A stretch of 64,000 nt of DNA from Sphingomonas tagetis (lineage in GTDB: Bacteria; Pseudomonadota; Alphaproteobacteria; Sphingomonadales; Sphingomonadaceae). Made by a program: the position numbers and the translations under genes. This document shows positions 11,197 through 20,126 of this stretch, one piece after another. The DNA lies in NCBI RefSeq assembly GCF_024211275.1, contig NZ_JAMLDX010000001.1, positions 186,001 through 250,000 on the forward strand, written 5' to 3'. Positions within the stretch are counted from its first letter, which is position 1; each line of letters begins with the position of its first letter. Under the pieces are notes generated by a model. It ran no database searches and was not told the origin of the DNA. It saw only the letters and a list, made by a program, of their open reading frames with translations.

Positions 11197-11720
11197 CGCT
11201 CGGTCAGGCGCGGCATGAGCTCGACGAAGTTGCAGGGCCGGAACCGGCTGTCGAGCTGGCTGGCGAGGATACCGTCCCAGCCGTCCTTGACCGCTCCGGT
11301 CGAGCCGGGCAGCGCGAAGATATAGGTCCCGCGCGTCACACAGCCACAAGCGCGCGACTGGATCGTCGAGGTGCCGATCTTGGCATAGCTCAGCCAGCGG
11401 AACAGCTCGCCGAAGCCGGGGATCATCTTGTCGGCGACGCGTTCGAGCGCCTCGGGCGTCACGTCGCGCCCGGTGACGCCGGTGCCGCCGGTGGTGATGA
11501 TGCAATCGATCGCTGGATCGTCGATCCACGCATGGAGCTTGCCGACGATCAGGTCGGTGTCGTCGGTGATGATCGCGCGGTCGGCCAATTCGTGCCCGGC
11601 TCCGCTCAACCGCTCGACCAGCGTGTCGCCCGAACGGTCGTCATCAAGGGTCCGTGTGTCCGAGACCGTCAGCACCGCGATCCGCACCGGGCGGAACGCG
11701 ACGCTTTCGTCAATTGGCAC
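11193..11720 (-). CDS. moaB: Molybdenum cofactor biosynthesis protein MoaB
   Basis: MoaB belongs to the MogA/MoaB family that binds or adenylylates molybdopterin during cofactor assembly. The signature [16 protein letters not shown] is present, preceded by [16 protein letters not shown] and followed by [15 protein letters not shown]. The length of 175 residues is normal. Translation probably starts at GTG 11720, which overlaps the 3' end of the lytic transglycosylase gene by 11 bases, so the two are likely cotranscribed. No other Mo-cofactor genes are in the window, so the neighbours add nothing to the functional call. Confidence 0.94.
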   Translation of the reverse strand: MPIDESVAFRPVRIAVLTVSDTRTLDDDRSGDTLVERLSGAGHELADRAIITDDTDLIVGKLHAWIDDPAIDCIITTGGTGVTGRDVTPEALERVADKMIPGFGELFRWLSYAKIGTSTIQSRACGCVTRGTYIFALPGSTGAVKDGWDGILASQLDSRFRPCNFVELMPRLTER

Positions 11721-13482
11721 CGGGAATGCTCGCCACGCCCGAAACGGAGGCCTGCATCCGCACCGCCGCGCCGCCCGCCGTGCCCGGCACCTTGGGCCAA
11801 AGCCCCTGGCTCAGCGCCGAACGGCTGCTGCTGTCGCGGCCGTCCTTCTTCTCGTACATCCAGTAGTTGCGCAGCACCGTCATGACGTAACCGCGCGTCT
11901 CCCAATAGGGGATGCTCTCGATATAGAGCAGCGGGTCGCCATTGTCGCGGATCTGGACGTTCCAGTTGCTTACCGGCAGCGGCCCGGCATTGTACGCGGC
12001 GATCACCTTGGGCAGCAGGCCGCCGGTGAAGGACTGGTCGCGCAGCTGCTCGATATAGGCTTGGCCGACCTCGATATTGGTCGAGGGACGCGACAGGTCG
12101 GTGCGGGCGATGACGCGGCCTTGCTTGCGGCCGATATCGGTCGCCGCTGCAGGCATGATCTGCATCAGACCATAGGCGCCGGCCGGGCTCTGGATCGTGG
12201 GATTGAAGCGCGATTCCTGCAGCGTGTGCGCGAACACCAGCGCCTTGTCGACGCGCCAGCCGCCATCGGGGGTCCAGTCGGGCGTGGGATAGCGCGCCTC
12301 GCTGATCGGGCGGGCGCCGATCGGGCAATTGTGCGTGAGCCACAGCTGTGTGCCGGGCAGGCCGAGCCGGCCCGACAGGCGCGTGAGCGAGCCATGCTCG
12401 CTGGCGTCGCCGATCTTCGCCTGCTGCTTGATCACATCCGACGCGAGGCCTTCCTCGCCAACCTCGACCAGCGCCGCAGCGACACGGACATTGGGACGGC
12501 GGTCGAGCGCCTTCCAGTCCGCCGCGACGAACTTCTCGGCCTTGCTCGGCACTTCCTTGATGCCGAGCGCCTGACGCGCGAGCAGGCCATAGAAGGTTTC
12601 GCCATGCTGTGCGGCGGTGCGTAGCCGCTGGCCGACCAGATCGGGCCGTCCGCACGCCATGTCGGCGCGCGACGCCCAATAGAGGCCGGCGGAGCGCTTC
12701 TCGGTATCGCTGGCGCGCTGCGCGACCGCGGCGAAGGCGGTCTGTGCACCCGCGCAATCCTTCTGCCGCCAGGCGGCGAGGCCCTGCACCCAGTCGGCGA
12801 GCGGCGCGAATTCGCCGCTGCCGGCTTGCGCCAGCGCGGCGATGCGGCGCGCATCGGCATCGCGGCCGACGGTGTAATACATCCAGGCGACCTTCTGCCG
12901 CCATTCGGTCAGCGCCTCGGGCGTCAGCTCGAGTGCCTTGCCCTCGACCAGCAGCTCCGCACTCGCGGCATCGTCGGCCTTGATCAACGGCTGCATGCTG
13001 GCGGCGATCAGCGTCGCGGCGGCATCCGAGCGGATCGAGCGTGCGCGAGTACGCACCGGCGGCGCATCGTGCCAGATCAGCCGCTGCGCCACTGGCAGCA
13101 CCGGCATCTCTGCCGCGCCGCGCAGTTTGGCGAGGCGGGCGAGCTGCTCGCCCTGCGGCAGTTCGGGCGCCTCGGCGAGCAGCGCCATGATCTGCGCAAG
13201 TTCGACCTTGGGCGAACCCTTGGCGAGATAGAGTTCGGCGCGCGCCACGGCATGGAGCGGCCCGGTCTTCATCGAATCGAGCGCGATCTGGACGTCGGTC
13301 CAGCGGCCTTCGCGAATCGCGGCGAAGGCCGCGCGATAGCCGGTGCGCTGCGCCGCATCGAGCTGCGCGGGGACGCCGTCGCCCGCCTCGCGCTGCGCCG
13401 AACGCTCGGTACCGCGGTCCTCGGCCTGCGCGGCAAGCGGCGCCACCAGGGTCATCGCGGCGAGAAGGAAACGGGTCTTCAC
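11710..13482 (-). CDS. Soluble lytic murein transglycosylase (Slt family)
   Basis: A periplasmic enzyme that cleaves peptidoglycan glycan strands non-hydrolytically. Residues 1-20 form a signal peptide ([19 protein letters not shown]). A long alpha-helical region of about 400 residues follows, and the C-terminal catalytic SLT domain holds the glutamate in TLQESRFNP, then [10 protein letters not shown], and [12 protein letters not shown]. The length of 590 residues fits the Slt70-like doughnut architecture. The start is GTG 13482, overlapping the stop of the upstream glycosylase gene (GTGA), and its own 3' end overlaps moaB, so the three minus-strand genes form one unit. This is clearly a complete enzyme. 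Confidence 0.92.
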   Translation of the reverse strand: MKTRFLLAAMTLVAPLAAQAEDRGTERSAQREAGDGVPAQLDAAQRTGYRAAFAAIREGRWTDVQIALDSMKTGPLHAVARAELYLAKGSPKVELAQIMALLAEAPELPQGEQLARLAKLRGAAEMPVLPVAQRLIWHDAPPVRTRARSIRSDAAATLIAASMQPLIKADDAASAELLVEGKALELTPEALTEWRQKVAWMYYTVGRDADARRIAALAQAGSGEFAPLADWVQGLAAWRQKDCAGAQTAFAAVAQRASDTEKRSAGLYWASRADMACGRPDLVGQRLRTAAQHGETFYGLLARQALGIKEVPSKAEKFVAADWKALDRRPNVRVAAALVEVGEEGLASDVIKQQAKIGDASEHGSLTRLSGRLGLPGTQLWLTHNCPIGARPISEARYPTPDWTPDGGWRVDKALVFAHTLQESRFNPTIQSPAGAYGLMQIMPAAATDIGRKQGRVIARTDLSRPSTNIEVGQAYIEQLRDQSFTGGLLPKVIAAYNAGPLPVSNWNVQIRDNGDPLLYIESIPYWETRGYVMTVLRNYWMYEKKDGRDSSSRSALSQGLWPKVPGTAGGAAVRMQASVSGVASIPGAN

Positions 13483-14213
13483 TGGTTCTGCCCCCCGATA
13501 AGCAACTGCAGGTCCTTCCAGGCATCGGCCTTTGCCGCGGGCTTGGTGATCAGGAACCGCGGATGATAGGTCGCAATCGCCTCCGATTGTCCTCCCTGAT
13601 AGTTAACGGGCTGCAAACGGCCACGCCCGGTTCCCGCATCCGCCCCGAGAATGGCACGGCTCACCGTCTGGCCGAGCAGCAGCACCCGCTTCGGCGCCGC
13701 CAGCGCGACGTGATGGCGGGCGAGTTCGGCGAGCTTTTCCTCGATCTCGCGCGGCACTTGCCCCGTCACCGGCCGGGCAATGCACAGCGAAACCAGGTAG
13801 ACCGACCCGCGGTCATGGCCGATCGCCGCGAGCATCCGGTCGAACAGCCGCCCGGCATCGCCGGTCAACAGCGCGCCTGCGTCGCAATCCCCCGATTCGG
13901 GCATGTCGGTCACGATCATCAGCGGCGAGGCGGGGTTGCCCGTGACATGGACGACCGGCTCGCCCCACGCCGATTCGGGCGCGTCGCCGCCGAAGCGCCA
14001 GTCGATGAACGCTTCCAGCGTCGCGGGAAGCGGCACTTCCTCCTCGACCAGCGGCGCCTGCTTGGCCGGGCCGGCCTTTGCCGGTGTGGCGTTTTCGCGT
14101 GCAGTCCAGTCGCGCGGCGCCTCGTCGACGACGGTGTCGACCCCGGCTTCCTGCCACCATGACAGCGCGCTCGCCGCGGCTTCACGCCAGTCTGTCGCCC
14201 CCTCGATACCCAT
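13479..14213 (-). CDS. Degenerate uracil-DNA glycosylase superfamily protein
   Basis: The C-terminal two thirds resemble family 4/5 uracil-DNA glycosylases: AGRLFDRMLAAIGHDRGSVYLVSL, a Pro-containing segment where KCRPP would be, RVLLLGQTVSRAILG, and ATYHPRFL at the C-terminus. The first motif, normally GEAPG with a catalytic acidic residue, reads TDMPESGDC. Of the four cysteines that hold the 4Fe-4S cluster in family 4, only the one in SLCIARP has a counterpart. The first 75 residues are a low-similarity extension rich in Ala, Pro and Glu. It may be an iron-sulfur-less glycosylase or a non-catalytic relative. The start at 14213 (MGIEG) is preferred to 14249. Confidence 0.75.
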   Translation of the reverse strand: MGIEGATDWREAAASALSWWQEAGVDTVVDEAPRDWTARENATPAKAGPAKQAPLVEEEVPLPATLEAFIDWRFGGDAPESAWGEPVVHVTGNPASPLMIVTDMPESGDCDAGALLTGDAGRLFDRMLAAIGHDRGSVYLVSLCIARPVTGQVPREIEEKLAELARHHVALAAPKRVLLLGQTVSRAILGADAGTGRGRLQPVNYQGGQSEAIATYHPRFLITKPAAKADAWKDLQLLIGGQNQ

Positions 14214-14329
14214 GGGGCACAAAGAGTCATGCCTTGACGCCGCCGTCAATCTTCTTTCATCGGGGCGGGGACAGGGCGCGCGCGGCGTGCGACGGCATGC
14301 AGGCCCGCGTCCCGAGGGGAGACGAAGAA

Positions 14330-15991
14330 GTGAGCGAACGCGAGTCGATGCCTTACGATGTCGTGATCGTCGGCGCAGGGCCTGCGGGCCTGTCCGCCGC
14401 GATTCGGCTGAAGCAGCTGGCTGCCGAAAAGGGCAGCGAGATCAGCGTCTGCATCCTCGAAAAAGGCTCCGAGGTCGGCGCGCACATCCTGTCGGGCGCG
14501 GTCATCGACCCCAAGGCGCTCGACGAACTGCTGCCCGACTGGCGTGATTCGGGCTGCCCGCTGGCGCAGGTGCCGGTGACCGACAACCAGCACTGGATGC
14601 TGACCAAGAAGGGCAAGATCGGCGTCCCGCACTTCATCACGCCGGGCTTCATGCACAACAAGGGCACTTACACCGGCAGCCTCGGCAGCCTGTGCCGCTG
14701 GCTCGCCGAGCAGGCCGAGGGCCTCGGCGTCGAGATCTTCCCAGGCTTCGCTGCCGCCGAAATCCTCTACAATGAAGATGGATCGGTAAAGGGCGTCGCC
14801 ACTGGCGACATGGGCGTCGCCCGCGACGGCACGCACAAGCACGATTATCAGCCCGGCCTCGAGCTGCACGCGCGCTACACCTTTTTCGGTGAGGGCGTGC
14901 GCGGGCATCTCTCCAAGCAGATCCAGCGCCAGTTCGGCCTGTGCGAAGGCGTCGAGCCGCAAGTCTATGGTCTCGGTATCAAGGAGCTGTGGGACATCGA
15001 CCCCGCGCTGCATCAGCCCGGCCGCGTCATCCACACGCAGGGCTGGCCGCTCAACGAGACCGAAGGATCGAACGGCGGCGGCTTCCTCTACCACCAGGCC
15101 AATGGTCAGGTCGCGCTCGGCTTCGTCACCTGGCTCAACTACACCAACCCCTATCTCTCGCCCTTCCAGGAAATGCAGCGCTGGAAGACGCACCCGGCGA
15201 TCGCCGAGATACTCAAGGGCGGCAAGCGCATCAGTTACGGCGCGCGCGCGATCAGCGACGGCGGCCTCCAGTCGATCCCCAAGCTGACCTTCCCCGGCGG
15301 CGTGCTGATCGGCGACAGCGCCGGCTTCCTCAACGTGCCGCGCATCAAGGGCACGCACACCGCGATGAAGAGCGGCATGCTTGCCGCCGAAGCGGCGTTC
15401 GCGGCGGTTCAGGCCGATCGCACCAGCGACGAACTCACTGCCTATACCGAAGGCTTCGAAGCGAGCTGGATGCACAAGGAATTGAGCATCGTCCGCAACG
15501 TCGTGCCGCTGGTCAAGAAGTTCGGCGACCTGATCGGCTCGGGCCTCGCCAACGTCACCATGTTCCTCGAAAGCTGGGGCGTGAAGATGCCCTTCACGCT
15601 CGGCCATCATCCCGACAATGAAAGCCTGTGGCGCAAGGATCTGGTCAAGCCGATCGACTATCCCAAGCCCGACGGCGTGCTGACCTTCGACCGCCTGTCG
15701 TCGGTGTTCCTGTCGAACACCAATCACGAGGAGGACCAGCCGGTCCATCTCACGCTCAAGGACCCGGACATTCCGGTCGAGTACGACCTGCCGCTCTATG
15801 ACGAGCCGGCGCAGCGTTACTGCCCGGCCGGCGTGTACGAGATCGTCGGCGAGGAGGCGGGCGATCCCAAGTTCGTGATCAACGCGCAGAATTGCGTCCA
15901 CTGCAAGACCTGCGACATCAAGGACCCCACCCAGAACATCAACTGGGTGGTGCCCGAGGGCGGCGGAGGGCCGAACTATCCCAATATGTAA
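14330..15991 (+). CDS. Electron transfer flavoprotein-ubiquinone oxidoreductase
   Basis: ETF-QO passes electrons from acyl-CoA and other flavin dehydrogenases, via electron transfer flavoprotein, into the ubiquinone pool at the membrane. The N-terminal FAD-binding motif is VVIVGAGPAGLSAAIRL. The quinone/FAD region GLQSIPKLTFPGGVLIGDSAGFLN is present, as is the C-terminal 4Fe-4S site CVHCKTCDIKDPTQNINW. I chose GTG 14330 (MSERESMPYD) because it has a purine-rich GGGGAGACGAAGAA leader and gives the expected 553-residue protein; upstream in-frame codons run into the divergent glycosylase gene. It fits with the fatty-acid genes here but is a general respiratory component. Confidence 0.95.
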   Translation: MSERESMPYDVVIVGAGPAGLSAAIRLKQLAAEKGSEISVCILEKGSEVGAHILSGAVIDPKALDELLPDWRDSGCPLAQVPVTDNQHWMLTKKGKIGVPHFITPGFMHNKGTYTGSLGSLCRWLAEQAEGLGVEIFPGFAAAEILYNEDGSVKGVATGDMGVARDGTHKHDYQPGLELHARYTFFGEGVRGHLSKQIQRQFGLCEGVEPQVYGLGIKELWDIDPALHQPGRVIHTQGWPLNETEGSNGGGFLYHQANGQVALGFVTWLNYTNPYLSPFQEMQRWKTHPAIAEILKGGKRISYGARAISDGGLQSIPKLTFPGGVLIGDSAGFLNVPRIKGTHTAMKSGMLAAEAAFAAVQADRTSDELTAYTEGFEASWMHKELSIVRNVVPLVKKFGDLIGSGLANVTMFLESWGVKMPFTLGHHPDNESLWRKDLVKPIDYPKPDGVLTFDRLSSVFLSNTNHEEDQPVHLTLKDPDIPVEYDLPLYDEPAQRYCPAGVYEIVGEEAGDPKFVINAQNCVHCKTCDIKDPTQNINWVVPEGGGGPNYPNM

Positions 15992-16013
15992 GCGCCTGTT
16001 CCTGCCGCTGGCG

Positions 16014-17651
16014 GTGATCGCCGTCTGCGCGCCTGCCGTCGCGCATGCCGACACCAGCGCCTATGTCCGCGCGCGCGCAGCGGCGGCGGACGGTGCGGTC
16101 GATGCGGCCGCTGCGGGCTATGCCGCGGCGATGGCGGCGGCGCCGGGGGACGAGGTCGTCGCGATCCGCGCCTATCGCAACGCGCTCGCTTCGGGCGATC
16201 TGGTGCTGGCGAGGCGCGCGGCGGCGGTGCTGACCCGGTCGGATGTCGCGCCCGCCGACGTGTCGATCCTCGACCTGGCCGATGCGATCCGTACCGGCAA
16301 CCGCACCGCGGCGGACGACGCGCTGGGCCGGATCGGGGCCGGACCGCTCGATTTCCTTGCCCCCGTGGTCCGCGCCTGGCTCGCTTATGACCGCGGCGCC
16401 GATCCGTTCGCGATCCTCGACAATGTCAAGGAAAGCGGGCTGAGCCGCCGCTACATCGCCGAACATCGCGCGCTGTTGCTGATCGCCTCGAACCGCACCG
16501 ATGAGGGGCTGGCCGCGCTGCGTGCCGCGATGATCGCCGAGGCCGGCAATCTCGACCTGCGCTGGAACGCGGCGACGCTGCTCGTGGCGAAGGGCGAACG
16601 CAAGGCCGCGCTGGCGCTGCTCGACGGCGACGATGCCGATCTCGCCGGCTTGCGCGCCAATCTGCGCCGCGGCGTCAAGCCCGGCCCGGCATTCGGCGCG
16701 AGCCGTGCATTCACCCGGCTTGCCGCCGATCTCGCCGACCAGCAGACCGAAGCGCTCTCGATCCTGCTGACGCGCGCCGCGCTGTCGCTCGATCCCGGCG
16801 ACGACCGCGCGCGCCTGCTCCTCGCCGAGGCGCTGACTGGCGAGGAAGCCTATGGCAGCGCGCTGGCGACGCTCGATGCCGTGCGCAAGGACAGCGCCTT
16901 TTACACCGCCGCGCAGACCGAGCGGATCGATCTGATCAAGGCGCGCGGCGAAAGCGCGACCGCGCTCGGCATCGCTGCCGCTCTGGCCACACGTGGCGGC
17001 GCGAGCATCACAGACCGTCAGCGTTACGCCGATCTTCTGGTGGAAGCGGGCCGTGAGGCGGAGGCGGCCAGGGTCTATGCCGCCGTGCTAACCGAGGCCG
17101 GCAATGGCGCCAGCTGGATCTATCACCTGCAACTCGGCGGCGCGCTCGAACGCTCGGGGCAATGGGAAGCGGCGCTGCCGCAATTGCGCAAGGCGGTCGA
17201 ACTCGGCCCCGAACAGCCGGTCGCGCTCAATTATCTCGGTTATGCGCTGGTCGATCGCGGGGAAAAGGTCGCCGAAGGACGGGCGCTGCTCGAACGCGCG
17301 AGCGCCCTGCGGCCCGACGACCCCGCGATCACCGACTCGCTCGGCTGGGCCTATTTCCGTGGCGGCGATTACGCGAAGGCGCTGCCGCTGCTGGAGCGCG
17401 CCGCGCAGGGTAATCCGTCGAGCCCGACGATCAACGAGCATCTCGGCGACGTCTATTGGAAGGCGGGCCGCCGTTTCGAGGCGCGCTATGCCTGGCGCGC
17501 CGCCGCGCTCTATGCCGAGGGCGAGCAGCAGTCGCGCCTCGCCGGCAAGCTATCCGAGGGGCTCAAGACCGACACGCCCGCAGCACGCAAGGGCACCGAG
17601 GTCGGGCGCTGGGTCGGTGCGCGCACCGATCAGCGGATGGCATCGCGCTGA
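16014..17651 (+). CDS. Periplasmic TPR-repeat protein
   Basis: A tetratricopeptide repeat protein of about 545 residues. The C-terminal third has clear TPR units, for example ALERSGQWEAALPQLRKAVEL, LGYALVDRGEKVAEGRALLERA, and LGWAYFRGGDYAKALPLLERAA. Such proteins scaffold protein complexes, often at the envelope. The listed GTG 16014 start leaves a truncated signal peptide. Eight codons further upstream the frame reads KRLFLPLAVIAVCAPAVAHA, a textbook signal peptide, but no ATG, GTG or TTG precedes it before the ETF-QO stop region. The true start may therefore be a rare codon (ATC 15978, ATA 15984 or CTG 15996), helped by GGAGGG at 15965-15970. It overlaps ispE at its 3' end. Confidence 0.85.
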   Translation: MIAVCAPAVAHADTSAYVRARAAAADGAVDAAAAGYAAAMAAAPGDEVVAIRAYRNALASGDLVLARRAAAVLTRSDVAPADVSILDLADAIRTGNRTAADDALGRIGAGPLDFLAPVVRAWLAYDRGADPFAILDNVKESGLSRRYIAEHRALLLIASNRTDEGLAALRAAMIAEAGNLDLRWNAATLLVAKGERKAALALLDGDDADLAGLRANLRRGVKPGPAFGASRAFTRLAADLADQQTEALSILLTRAALSLDPGDDRARLLLAEALTGEEAYGSALATLDAVRKDSAFYTAAQTERIDLIKARGESATALGIAAALATRGGASITDRQRYADLLVEAGREAEAARVYAAVLTEAGNGASWIYHLQLGGALERSGQWEAALPQLRKAVELGPEQPVALNYLGYALVDRGEKVAEGRALLERASALRPDDPAITDSLGWAYFRGGDYAKALPLLERAAQGNPSSPTINEHLGDVYWKAGRRFEARYAWRAAALYAEGEQQSRLAGKLSEGLKTDTPAARKGTEVGRWVGARTDQRMASR

Positions 17652-18478
17652 CTCTCACCGAGCCTGCCCCCGCCAAGCTCAATCTCGCGCTGCACGTCCG
17701 GCGGCGGCGCGGCGACGGTTATCACGAACTCGAAACGCTGTTCGCCTTCGTCGCGGATGGTGACTCGGTCGAGCTGGACGAGGCCGGCAAAGGCTTTGCC
17801 GTCAACGGCCCCTTCGCTGGCGCGCTGGCGGCTGAGGCCGACAATCTCGTCACGCGCGCGGCCGCGAGCTTCGGCGCCGCCTTTGGCACCGCGCCGGCTG
17901 GGCGCATCACGCTGACCAAGAACCTGCCGGTCGCGTCCGGCCTGGGCGGCGGGTCCGCCGACGCCGCCGCGACCTTGCGGCTGCTGGCGCGCCGCCACGG
18001 CACAGCAATCGATGACCCGCGGCTGTTCGAATGCGCCGATGCGCTCGGTTCGGACGTACCGGCCTGTCTCTACAGCCGTTCCGCCATCGGCAGCGGGCGC
18101 GGGGAGCAGCTGCAATGGATCGACGGTGCGCCGGGCACCCCGGGGCTGCTGGTCAATCCCGGCGTTGCAGTGTCCACCGGCGCCGTATTCGCCGCATGGG
18201 ACGGGATCGACCGGGGCGGACTCGGTCAAGGCGGCCTGCTCGACCGTGCCCAAGCCGGGCGCAACGATCTCGAGCCGCCCGCGCGCGCTATCGCACCGGT
18301 GATCGGGGAAGCGCTGACCTTGCTGGGTGAACAGCCGGGTGTGATCCTCGCCCGAATGTCCGGCTCGGGCGCGACCTGCTTCGCGCTGTTCGACAGCCCC
18401 GCTGCGCGCACCGCTGCCGCTGGAGCGGTCGCCGCGGCGCAACCGCGCTGGTGGTGTCTCGAAACGGCACTGTCGTGA
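17648..18478 (+). CDS. ispE: 4-diphosphocytidyl-2-C-methyl-D-erythritol kinase
   Basis: IspE phosphorylates CDP-methylerythritol in the non-mevalonate isoprenoid pathway. The GHMP-kinase signature is complete: APAKLNLALHV at the N-terminus with the catalytic Lys, LPVASGLGGGSADAAATLRLL as the ATP loop, and MSGSGATCFALF near the end. The length of 276 residues is normal. No ATG, GTG or TTG lies in frame near the expected start. The codon immediately before Thr-Leu-Thr-Glu is CTG at 17648, which forms a CTGA overlap with the TPR stop, where homologues would have ATGA. I therefore propose a CTG start with translational coupling. Longer open frames from 17456 are TPR shadows. Confidence 0.92.
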   Translation: MTLTEPAPAKLNLALHVRRRRGDGYHELETLFAFVADGDSVELDEAGKGFAVNGPFAGALAAEADNLVTRAAASFGAAFGTAPAGRITLTKNLPVASGLGGGSADAAATLRLLARRHGTAIDDPRLFECADALGSDVPACLYSRSAIGSGRGEQLQWIDGAPGTPGLLVNPGVAVSTGAVFAAWDGIDRGGLGQGGLLDRAQAGRNDLEPPARAIAPVIGEALTLLGEQPGVILARMSGSGATCFALFDSPAARTAAAGAVAAAQPRWWCLETALS

Positions 18479-18662
18479 CACCTGTACGTCCCAAAGCGAG
18501 GCAAGACGCGCTCCGCGGCCCCGCACGCCCCTTGCGAAACGCGCTTGGCCCTGTTCTTGCTGATGTCAGCAAGCGGATCATGCGCCGGGAGCGAGACGTC
18601 CGCGGATGGCCCCCGCTCCGGATTACCGGATGCGGGCGCCATCCCCCTCTTCGAGGCGGACG

Positions 18663-19391
18663 ATGATCTGCTGGCAGCTCGCCGATCGCATCGCCGTCCT
18701 CACGCTCGACCGCGGCAGTGCGCGCAACGCCATTCCCATCGCAGGCTGGGAAGCGCTGGCGGCCGCAGCGTCGGAAATCGCGCGGTCGGACCCGAGCGCC
18801 GTCATCCTGACCTCCGCTTTGTCCGGCGCCTTCTCGGCCGGCGCCGACCTCGCCGAATTTCGCAGCCTGGTCGCTGACCCTGCGCTCCGTATCCGCTTTC
18901 GCGAAGCGATGGCCGCTGGGATCGAGGCCGTCGCCGCGCTGCCCATGCCGGTGATCGCCGCGATCGATGGCGGCTGCTTCGGCGCAGCGGTCGCGTTGAC
19001 GCTCGCCTGCGATATCGTGGTGGCGGGAGACAATGCGGTTTTCGCGACGACGCCGGCCAAGCTCGGCCTGTCCTACCCGGCGACCGACGTCGCGCGCTTG
19101 AAGGCGCGGGTGGGTGAGAGCTCCGCGGCGCTGATGCTGTTCACCGGCGACCGGATCGATGCCGATGCGGCCTTTGCCAGCGGTCTCGCGCATGTCCGCG
19201 CCGCGCATGCTGTGCCGAGGGCGCATGAACTGGCCAACGCCATCGCCGCCAACGTTCCGGAAGCAGTCACCAAGCTCAAGCGCGTGCTGCGTGACCCCGC
19301 GGCGCCCGGGCATGACGCGGCGTTCGACGACGCGTTCGGCTCGGTGGCGTTCGGCGAGCGGCTGAACGCCTTTCTGAGCGGCAAACGATGA
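18663..19391 (+). CDS. Enoyl-CoA hydratase/isomerase family protein
   Basis: A crotonase-fold protein of 242 residues. The oxyanion-hole segment is GAFSAGADLAEF, and the second one is AAIDGGCFGAAVALTLACDIVVAG, followed by the PAKLGLSYPATDVARL helix. The usual second-site catalytic glutamate of classical hydratases is not obvious, so isomerase or another crotonase activity is possible. The ATG at 18663 (MICWQLADR) sits after a GAGGCGG leader and gives the normal N-terminus; the open frame continues upstream to 18606 without family similarity. The 184 bases before it hold no gene. It overlaps the next gene by 4 bases (ATGA). Confidence 0.85.
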   Translation: MICWQLADRIAVLTLDRGSARNAIPIAGWEALAAAASEIARSDPSAVILTSALSGAFSAGADLAEFRSLVADPALRIRFREAMAAGIEAVAALPMPVIAAIDGGCFGAAVALTLACDIVVAGDNAVFATTPAKLGLSYPATDVARLKARVGESSAALMLFTGDRIDADAAFASGLAHVRAAHAVPRAHELANAIAANVPEAVTKLKRVLRDPAAPGHDAAFDDAFGSVAFGERLNAFLSGKR

Positions 19392-20119
19392 CCGCGCCCC
19401 GCGTGATCGACGGCACCGCCGACATCCTCATTCTGTGCGATCATGCGTCGAACGCGGTGCCGCCCGACGTCGATCTCGGCATCGATCCAGCGCTGCTCGG
19501 CAAGCATATCGCGGTCGATATCGGCGCTGCCGCTGTCACCGAACGGCTCGCCGCCGGGCTGTCAGCCCCGGCCATCCTCGCCACCGTCTCGCGGCTCGTG
19601 ATCGATCTCAACCGCGAATCAGACAGCCCCGGCCTGATCCCGCACGTCAGCGATGGCCACCACATATCGAACAACACCGCCGCCGACCGCGCCGAGCGCA
19701 TCGCCCGCTTCCACGCGCCCTATCACGCCGCCATCGCAGCTGAGATTCGCGCGCGCCGCCCAAATCTGCTCGTTTCGGTGCACAGCTTCACGCCCCGGCT
19801 CGAACTGCATGACGGTAACGACCGTCCGTGGGAAATCGGCATCCTCTACAACCGCGACGCGCGCGCGTCGCGGTTGGGCATCGCGCATCTGACCGCCGCC
19901 GGCATCGTCACCGGCGACAATCAGCCCTATTCGGGCCGCGTGCTCAACGCGACGATGAATCGCCATGCCGAAGCGAATGGCATCCCCTATCTCGGCCTCG
20001 AAATCCGCAACGATCTGATCGCTGATGCGGCTGGCGCAACACGCTGGACGGAAAGTTGTTCACATTTAGTAACAAGCGTGCGCGACCACCTTGCGCAAGG
20101 GGGCTGGCGAGGCTCATAG
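19388..20119 (+). CDS. N-formylglutamate amidohydrolase family protein
   Basis: A zinc-dependent amidohydrolase of the HutG2-like family (COG3931). Visible landmarks are [13 protein letters not shown] near residue 18, [39 protein letters not shown], and GLEIRNDLI. The His and Asp/Glu in these motifs are the likely metal ligands. In the histidine pathway the enzyme releases glutamate from N-formylglutamate, but no hut genes are nearby, so another N-acyl amino acid may be the substrate. The length of 243 residues is normal. It is translationally coupled to the upstream crotonase gene and followed 7 bases later by ilvD. Confidence 0.85.
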   Translation: MTAPRVIDGTADILILCDHASNAVPPDVDLGIDPALLGKHIAVDIGAAAVTERLAAGLSAPAILATVSRLVIDLNRESDSPGLIPHVSDGHHISNNTAADRAERIARFHAPYHAAIAAEIRARRPNLLVSVHSFTPRLELHDGNDRPWEIGILYNRDARASRLGIAHLTAAGIVTGDNQPYSGRVLNATMNRHAEANGIPYLGLEIRNDLIADAAGATRWTESCSHLVTSVRDHLAQGGWRGS

Positions 20120-20126
20120 GCGCTCG

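Noticed and set aside
19388..20119. Possible histidine-utilisation operon suggested by the N-formylglutamate amidohydrolase
   Set aside because: No hutH, hutU, hutI or hutF genes are near, so the pathway assignment is not supported.
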